Source: Candidatus Zixiibacteriota bacterium (GTDB taxonomy: Bacteria > Zixibacteria > MSB-5A5 > GN15 > FEB-12). From it: 64,000 bases of DNA. Numbering within the stretch: the first letter of the stretch is position 1; every line of letters starts with the position of its first letter. Positions 58,280 to 64,000 of the stretch are shown here, in pieces. Where the stretch lies: contig JAJRXM010000023.1 of the NCBI GenBank assembly GCA_024276275.1, positions 1 to 64,000 on the forward strand, read 5' to 3'. Below the pieces are notes generated by a model that had not been told where the DNA came from, searched no databases, and saw only the letters and a program-made list of their open reading frames with translations. The position numbers were made by a program, and so were the translations under genes.

Positions 58280-60661
58280 CTACATCATATCATCAGGGTC
58301 AACATCAACATTGATTCTGATTGCAGCAGGAAGTTTAAAGCGAGATTCGACATCTTCCCATTCTGAAAGCATTTTCACAAATTTTATTACTTGATTAGTT
58401 TTAATAAATAAATGTCGACGGTATCTGTTCCGTAAATAATAAATCGGACATGGTGCAGGCCCCAAAAGTTGTACTGTTAAGTTTTGAGTTTTAATTTTAT
58501 GATTTAGCTTTTCCCGAAACAGCAAGGTCTCTTTTTCAAGCAGATTTTCCTTTTCACACGAGAGAGTAAAATTTACAATTCGTGAAAAGGGTGGATACCA
58601 CAACTCTTCTCTTTCTTTAATAACCCGTCTGAAAAACCCGCTATAATCCTGCCCTGCGTCATCCTGTATCACTTCATTTTCCGGATTAAATGTTTGAATA
58701 ACAACCTCTCCCTGTTTTTCTGCCCGACCGCTTCTGCCTGACACTTGTAAAAGTCTGGCGAACGCTTTTTCAGATGCACGGAAATCCGGCATATCAAGCA
58801 AAGCATCGGCAGATAAGACTCCAACCAATGTAACACCCGGCATATACAGTCCTTTGGTAACCATTTGGGTCCCCAAAAGCAGATTAGATTTTCTTTCAGA
58901 AAAATGAGTTAGAATCTCATAAGCTTTTTTTCGACCGTCGGCAGAATCAGAATCCATCCGTATCGGTCTGGCACCCTCAAATAAACGGGGAATATTTTCC
59001 TCGACTTTTTGAGTACCGACTCCCATAAAATAAAAATCAACAGTATTACATTTTTCACAATTTTCAACTACCGGTGTAAGATGTCCGCAGTAATGACAAG
59101 TCAGTTTATTCCCTTTTTTATGATAGGTAAGCCGTAGATTGCAATTGGGACATTCGGGAACATGACCGCATTTCATACATTTCATCTGAGGTGAATGTCC
59201 ACGACGGTTTAAAAATAAAATAACCTGCTCATCATTTTGTAATCTTGCTTCAACCTCTTTTTTTAGTGTGTAAGATATATATGGCAAGTCACCACGCAGA
59301 CGGTCAACCCGCATATCTACAAGACGCACCGTGGGCAGAACCGCATTGCCGGGGCGTTCGGTTAGTTCATATAAGGTATACCGATTTGTCATCGCATTGT
59401 GATAAGACTCAACCGACGGCGAGGCTGAGCCTAATAGAATTGGAATGTTATTTATTTTCGCACGCATGATAGCAGAATCTCTACCGTGAAACCGTGGAGC
59501 AGGGTCATCCTGTTTATACGAACTGTCATGTTCTTCATCAACAATTATCAAACCGAGATTATCTATCGGGGCAAAAAGAGCCGAACGAGGTCCGACAACA
59601 ATTTGATACTTCCCCTCTCTAATACCGTTCCAACTTTCCAATCTTTCTTTTTCTGTCATAGCTGAATGAATGACAGTAACTTTATCACCGAAAAATCCCC
59701 TAAAATACGCCAAGGTAGTAGAAGTTAAGGCAATCTCCGGTGTTAAAATCAGAGCGGATTTATTTTTTTGTAAAATCTCTCGGCACAGATAGCAATAAAC
59801 AATTGTTTTACCCGACCCGGTAACACCATGCAGAAGTGATGTAGAAAATCCGTCTGAAAATTTCTGTAACAGTTGTTCGACAACATCTTGTTGGTTCTTA
59901 GTGAGAATTATTTTATCGAGATCATCTTTTGGCTTGATAAAATCAAGAGGAATTTTAGAATCCTCGATATAGACAGGTACAAGCACTAAATGTTCAACTG
60001 CTTTTTTCAGTTGGTAGTCGGTCCACCCGTTTTGAATAAGTTCTGTACGCGGTTTGATACCGTCAAAAATCTCTGTTTGAAATTGTCTCTCATGAAAATA
60101 AATATCCCACGCATCAATTGATTCAATTTTATAACCGGAAATTTTTGATTTACGATTATGGGGTTCATCAAGCCAATGCTCGATTATGCTTTTTTCTTCC
60201 AGAAGTTTTCTAAATATATTTTTTTCAAGTAATTGTATATCTTTTATAACCTGCGATGACAACTTGTAACCCGGCTTAAAGTATCGTAAAACATTTTGCG
60301 GTATCTCACATGGTGCTGTTGTCCAAAAATACTGCGATGTCTTTTTATTTTTGAAATAGGCAGGTAATGCCGACAAAAGACAGTCAGCAGGGTTAGCAAA
60401 GTAATAGTCGGCAATCCAAATACAGAGTTTAAATAAATCTTTAGGGAAATATGTTTGGTTGTCTAATGTTTGGATTAAATTTTTATATCTGATACCGGGA
60501 GAGAAAGAAGATGTGCCTATATAGAAGCCTACTTTTTTCATTTTCCCGAACGGAACTAAAACTCTTTGACCAAGATGTAATTTTTCTAAATTTTCAGGTA
60601 TTTTGTATGTAAAAGTTTTTCGTAATGGTCCGCTAAGGGCAATATTGGCATATTTTGTCAT
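58280..60661 (-). CDS. priA: Primosomal protein N' (PriA helicase)
   Basis: A 793-residue replication-restart helicase. The N-terminal 3'-OH-binding domain (LRKTFTYKIPENLEKLHLGQ; GQRVLVPFGK) is followed by the helicase core: Walker A HGVTGSGKTIVY, DEEH box VDEEHDSSYKQ, LGSASPSVES and QVSGRSGRAEK. The zinc-binding insert has CMKCGHVPECPNCNLRLTYH, CHYCGH and CEKCN. All motifs are intact. It reloads the replisome at collapsed forks. Confidence 0.97.
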   Translation of the reverse strand: MTKYANIALSGPLRKTFTYKIPENLEKLHLGQRVLVPFGKMKKVGFYIGTSSFSPGIRYKNLIQTLDNQTYFPKDLFKLCIWIADYYFANPADCLLSALPAYFKNKKTSQYFWTTAPCEIPQNVLRYFKPGYKLSSQVIKDIQLLEKNIFRKLLEEKSIIEHWLDEPHNRKSKISGYKIESIDAWDIYFHERQFQTEIFDGIKPRTELIQNGWTDYQLKKAVEHLVLVPVYIEDSKIPLDFIKPKDDLDKIILTKNQQDVVEQLLQKFSDGFSTSLLHGVTGSGKTIVYCYLCREILQKNKSALILTPEIALTSTTLAYFRGFFGDKVTVIHSAMTEKERLESWNGIREGKYQIVVGPRSALFAPIDNLGLIIVDEEHDSSYKQDDPAPRFHGRDSAIMRAKINNIPILLGSASPSVESYHNAMTNRYTLYELTERPGNAVLPTVRLVDMRVDRLRGDLPYISYTLKKEVEARLQNDEQVILFLNRRGHSPQMKCMKCGHVPECPNCNLRLTYHKKGNKLTCHYCGHLTPVVENCEKCNTVDFYFMGVGTQKVEENIPRLFEGARPIRMDSDSADGRKKAYEILTHFSERKSNLLLGTQMVTKGLYMPGVTLVGVLSADALLDMPDFRASEKAFARLLQVSGRSGRAEKQGEVVIQTFNPENEVIQDDAGQDYSGFFRRVIKEREELWYPPFSRIVNFTLSCEKENLLEKETLLFREKLNHKIKTQNLTVQLLGPAPCPIYYLRNRYRRHLFIKTNQVIKFVKMLSEWEDVESRFKLPAAIRINVDVDPDDMM

Positions 60662-60670
60662 ATAATAATA

Positions 60671-60698
60671 AAAACGGCAGAGAATTTTCTGCCGTTTT
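60671..60698 (-). terminator. Hairpin terminator between the TPR gene and priA
   Basis: AAAACGGCAG (60671-60680) and CTGCCGTTTT (60689-60698) form a perfect stem with T tracts on the minus strand. It lies 20 bases after the TPR-gene stop and just before the priA start. Confidence 0.75.
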
Positions 60699-60717
60699 CT
60701 TTATAGAAAAATTATTT

Positions 60718-62103
60718 TTACTTTAACGCTTTAAGCTGTTTTTCAGCACGGGCTTTATCTGCCTTTTGTCCTAACTCAGCATACAAACTTACAAGTTGTT
60801 CCCAAATTGCAACGTCGGTTGGATCAATTTCAATAACTTTTTCATAAGCTGCTGCCGATTCGGCAAACGCTTTTGTTTGAATATAAGAATCACCTAATGA
60901 ACGCCAATAATCAGCTTCTTTCGGATTGATTTCGGCTGCTGCTTTAAACCCTTCAATTGCTAATTCCCAACGCGAAAGAATATAGTTATAGGTACCGTAC
61001 AGGTATTGAATCTGTTCGTTACCGGGGTCGACATCTATAGTTCTTTTATAATACACTAATGAGGAGTCCAAAAAATTATCTTTTGATGTTTCCCATTTAT
61101 TAGCTTCTGCTTCATTTCCGGCTTCACGATATCTTCTGGAAGAGTCAGCAGCATCAATAAAACTTTGACGGAAATAATGTCCTACTGAACTCAGAGCATC
61201 AACATTTGCTGTATCCTGAGTTAAAATACGTTGATTGATAGCAAACGAAGAATCATACATCTTTTGACTATTATAACAAATGGCAAGATTTCCCATTGTG
61301 AGTAAATCATCAGGTCTTAATTCGACATATTCTCTCATATATGGAATAGCACCTGCATAATCACCCATTTTTATATAATCATAAGAAATCGTTTGTAAAA
61401 GGGGTGCTCTATCTGCTGCTTTATCAAGCCCTTTAATAAGCCATTTGATACCGTTTTCAACATCACCTATTTTATCATAAATAGTTCTCATACCGACATA
61501 CGATTCAATTTTTGAATCGTCTAATGCTAGACAAAGTTCAAAGTTTGCAATAATTGAATCAACATTAGCCTGCAGATCTTCTTGGAACTGAATTATAACA
61601 GATGAGTCCGTTTCATTAGCAATATCTTCTTGTAAGGATACAACATTATCATTCATCAAATTAATACCGTTATTATAAAATTCACGCCAATACTTCACAA
61701 CCAGCGAGTCATTCATAATAATTAGTTCTTTACATTTTTTCTTGTATTTCTTTTTTACTTCTTTGTTGTCTTTATCACAAGTCATGTGCAGAGTATCTAC
61801 ATAGGAAACAAGAGTTTTGACATGTTCCATTTTCTTTTTCAAGTCAGGTGTTTTGTCAATATAATCAACTTCAATAGACCCCCGTAACTGAACCGCTTCA
61901 GCAGTTGGACCATAATACATAAACAATGAATCCAACATCGCAATTGCGGATTTGTACCGCTTTAAATCACCGGAAAGAATATCAATCTTGGCAGATTTAA
62001 TATATGCACCCATCGGTAATTTTCGTGCTTTTTTGGCACTGCTTGAAAAAGGCACTAATGCCATTATAAGAGCAATAATAGCTATGTGTTTTAGTAATTT
62101 CAC
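60718..62103 (-). CDS. Secreted TPR-repeat protein
   Basis: The product is about 461 residues from the GTG at 62103, which follows an AAGGAG site; a longer frame upstream lacks one. The signal peptide is KHIAIIALIMALVPFSSSA. Charged helices follow, then several tetratricopeptide units in the C-terminal half (YDYIKMGDYAGAIPYMREYV; EADYWRSLGDSYIQTKAFAE; VAIWEQLVSLYAELGQKADK). Such proteins act as periplasmic or outer-membrane scaffolds. It probably forms its own transcription unit upstream of priA. Confidence 0.8.
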   Translation of the reverse strand: MKLLKHIAIIALIMALVPFSSSAKKARKLPMGAYIKSAKIDILSGDLKRYKSAIAMLDSLFMYYGPTAEAVQLRGSIEVDYIDKTPDLKKKMEHVKTLVSYVDTLHMTCDKDNKEVKKKYKKKCKELIIMNDSLVVKYWREFYNNGINLMNDNVVSLQEDIANETDSSVIIQFQEDLQANVDSIIANFELCLALDDSKIESYVGMRTIYDKIGDVENGIKWLIKGLDKAADRAPLLQTISYDYIKMGDYAGAIPYMREYVELRPDDLLTMGNLAICYNSQKMYDSSFAINQRILTQDTANVDALSSVGHYFRQSFIDAADSSRRYREAGNEAEANKWETSKDNFLDSSLVYYKRTIDVDPGNEQIQYLYGTYNYILSRWELAIEGFKAAAEINPKEADYWRSLGDSYIQTKAFAESAAAYEKVIEIDPTDVAIWEQLVSLYAELGQKADKARAEKQLKALK

Positions 62104-62184
62104 AATAAACTCCTTACATAAAATTCTGTTCAAATTCAAAGTGGAATTTACGGTATATCAATTCAGATGTCAACTTACTTTAAC

Positions 62185-63537
62185 CTATCTATTCGTAAAG
62201 CGAACCGTAAATTTGAGAGTTTTTGAGCCGTTTTTTTCAATTTTCTGCTTAAATTTAATTGTATTTGCATCTTTTTTCTTAAATGCAAAGTCAGCATCTA
62301 CAATTTCCCAATATCCGTAGAATTTCTTTTCAACCACTATTGTCACATCTTCATCTTTGTGGTTTTTAAGTAAAATTTCAAATTCCTGTTCATTAGTATT
62401 TGAACTAATACGTTTTTGGTTTAACATTTTTTGTTCAGCAGTTAAATCAAAGGCGTATCCGACTTTAATGGTTACATCCTCATCTTTTGGAGTATGGTCG
62501 ATTCTGTCTTCACCCAAAAGAATTTTACTGCCGTCATCATCTGCTTTAAACAGTCTGAACCGGCCTGCCGGAAGCGGCATCCCTAAGCCAAACTCTTTTG
62601 AGTTGGTAAACTTCAAAGCAACTTCAACTTTTTTCGGATTTATATCCGGTTTGTATAAAAATATTTTTTCTGCCTTTGTTTGGGCAGGCTCAAATAAAGA
62701 TATCTGCTTGTTTTCTTTATCTGCCAAAGTTGCTTTTCTTGGAAGAGTATACATGCGGTATTCAAAAAATGATTTTTCTTCAAAGCCTGCCGAAACATCC
62801 ATTGAAGTAGAATACATAACTTTTTCAGCCCTTCTTCCTCGAGTATTCGCATTAGCTCTATTAATTTCTCCCGCAATCAGTTTAAGGGTCGCATCGGTGT
62901 ATCTTTTCCCTGACTGATTATTTATAGATGCCCACCCGCTTATATCAAGTTCTGAGTCATCGGCACTTAGTAATCCTACATACTCCGCAGTCCAGTTCAT
63001 TCCCGATGTTTGATACGATATATTACAATCTGCTTTCCCTTTAAAATCTGAAGCATACTTCCAAAACAAAGTCGGACGGGTAATCAGACCTTCAGGCAGA
63101 ACCGGGAAATTAACTTCGGTAATTTGATTCATAAGAAGAATTTTTATCGACCCTGATTTATCTTTCAAAGTGACCGCATCGGCTGTGGCTGCCAACAGAA
63201 TACCGGAATAGATATTACCGTTTTTATCAACTAGTTCAATTTGTTTATCAATGTACTTTTGGTACATCTGATACGAACTGACTAAATCATAGACATAGTT
63301 CTGTTCTAAAATTGCTAGATGTTTACTTGCATTTAACAATTCAAACCTAACCGATGATGCATCAATTGCTGACGGTACATCTGTGAAAGCTATTCGGTTT
63401 ATACCTTTTTCAAATTCAAGAGACCTTGTTTCTGAAACAACACCTAAATTCGAGTTATAAATCGTAACGGCGATATCATTTGCTGATACAGCAAAACCGG
63501 CCATTACAAACAGAAAAAATGTTATTATATACTTCAT
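62185..63537 (-). CDS. Exported DUF4139-type protein
   Basis: This 450-residue protein has a signal peptide (ITFFLFVMAGFAVSA). It belongs to the DUF4139 type: N-terminal VTIYNSNLGVVSETRSLEFE, then DVPSAIDASSVRFE, the central SYQTSGMNWTAEYVGLLSAD and VGYAFDLTAEQKM, and a C-terminal beta domain with EFEILLKNHKDEDVTIVVEK. Members are beta-sandwich surface or periplasmic proteins of unknown activity. A GGAGGT ribosome site precedes the ATG. Confidence 0.82.
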   Translation of the reverse strand: MKYIITFFLFVMAGFAVSANDIAVTIYNSNLGVVSETRSLEFEKGINRIAFTDVPSAIDASSVRFELLNASKHLAILEQNYVYDLVSSYQMYQKYIDKQIELVDKNGNIYSGILLAATADAVTLKDKSGSIKILLMNQITEVNFPVLPEGLITRPTLFWKYASDFKGKADCNISYQTSGMNWTAEYVGLLSADDSELDISGWASINNQSGKRYTDATLKLIAGEINRANANTRGRRAEKVMYSTSMDVSAGFEEKSFFEYRMYTLPRKATLADKENKQISLFEPAQTKAEKIFLYKPDINPKKVEVALKFTNSKEFGLGMPLPAGRFRLFKADDDGSKILLGEDRIDHTPKDEDVTIKVGYAFDLTAEQKMLNQKRISSNTNEQEFEILLKNHKDEDVTIVVEKKFYGYWEIVDADFAFKKKDANTIKFKQKIEKNGSKTLKFTVRFTNR

Positions 63538-63666
63538 GGTAGAACCTCCAAGTTCTTATACATTTTAGACTAATTTAAGACTGAATTTTTGTAAAGTCTT
63601 ATAGTCAGCAATTCTCACTTTTGTAACTTATATACAAGTGCAGAGAATTTTTCTTCCGTGAAAGTT

Positions 63667-64000
63667 TTATTTTTTTTCGTTAAAGGCTGCTATTGTCATA
63701 TCAATCTGAGACTTAACCTCTTCAGCAGTCGGCAGTAACTCCGATTCACTGAAAATGCCGTTTTTTGTATCAATCCGCTTATAAATCTGATTATACAAAG
63801 AATATATTATTTCCAAGCTCAACTGATATCTTGGTTCCAATAACGGCAAAATGCTGTCAATTGTCTTGCGGGCTTGTTTGCGATAATATGATGCAAACTT
63901 ATAATACTCGCCCAAAAGGTTTCGTACATTGCAGGAAATAACACCACCCTCGGCGACATTACGTAATTCATCTTTTTGCACTGAACAAATCTCAAGCTGA
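63667..64000 (-). CDS. Squalene/phytoene synthase family protein, C-terminal part
   Basis: The frame is open to the window edge and its start lies outside. About 110 residues match the C-terminal end of squalene/phytoene synthases: LGEYYKFASYYRKQARKTID and LPLLEPRYQLSLEIIYSLYN followed by YKRIDTKNGIF. These enzymes condense prenyl diphosphates for hopanoid or carotenoid synthesis (HpnC/HpnD-like). The catalytic Asp-rich motifs are not in the window, so the exact product is unknown. Confidence 0.8.
   Translation of the reverse strand, partial: QLEICSVQKDELRNVAEGGVISCNVRNLLGEYYKFASYYRKQARKTIDSILPLLEPRYQLSLEIIYSLYNQIYKRIDTKNGIFSESELLPTAEEVKSQIDMTIAAFNEKK

Overview
The window is AT-rich bacterial DNA. 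It most resembles the FCB-type candidate phyla (Zixibacteria-like or a relative). The clues are several secreted proteins ending in a type IX-like sorting tail (NYPNPFNP ... KKMMLIK), dockerin-like and cohesin-like lipoproteins in tandem, many lipoprotein signals, and a CIRCE-controlled groESL. No rRNA or other phylum marker is present, so this assignment is an inference.

Layout. From 1 to about 20.2 kb is an accessory, scarred region. It holds the two halves of an ADP-ribosylglycohydrolase (126-872 and 18201-18416) and the two parts of a DUF262 (GmrS-like) protein, which lie in opposite orientation. It also has a McrA-head-type nuclease, a nucleotidase, an island with an AbiEi/AbiEii/TOTE-type primase-helicase operon plus a Fic protein bounded by tRNA-end-like direct repeats, a hybrid histidine kinase, a deacetylase-like protein and orphan sorting-tail and dockerin fragments. 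From about 20.2 to 29.9 kb is an integrative element next to tRNA-Ser(UGA). It carries a ParB-like protein, a RING-like zinc protein, a HerA/FtsK-like ATPase, a winged-helix protein, small membrane proteins, an E2-like, JAB and E1/ThiF ubiquitin-like cassette, a DnaG-like primase, an excisionase and a tyrosine integrase.

From 30 kb on the content looks chromosomal: a lipoprotein, a DtxR/MntR-type regulator with a ZIP metal transporter, a secreted subtilisin, a UDP-sugar epimerase, a GT-C membrane protein, a REP-associated transposase (RAYT) with its REP hairpins, an alanine:Na+ symporter, enolase, a lipoprotein with an intein-like Hint domain, groES-groEL, four tandem cohesin/dockerin-like lipoproteins, PriA, a TPR protein, a DUF4139 protein and the end of a squalene/phytoene synthase.

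How the genes work together. The main candidates for unusual biology are (i) the E1-E2-JAB cassette with a RING-like protein on the integrative element; (ii) the AbiE operon with an overlapping primase-helicase; (iii) the broken DUF262-ADP-ribosylhydrolase-nuclease cassette, most of which can be reassembled on paper by two inversions; and (iv) the lipoprotein whose Hint domain starts seven residues after its lipid-anchor cysteine.

Caution. At least nine reading frames are broken by what look like single-base indels, most of them in homopolymer runs. Some of these are probably residual sequence errors, so the disrupted genes are described in their restored form with the break point given.
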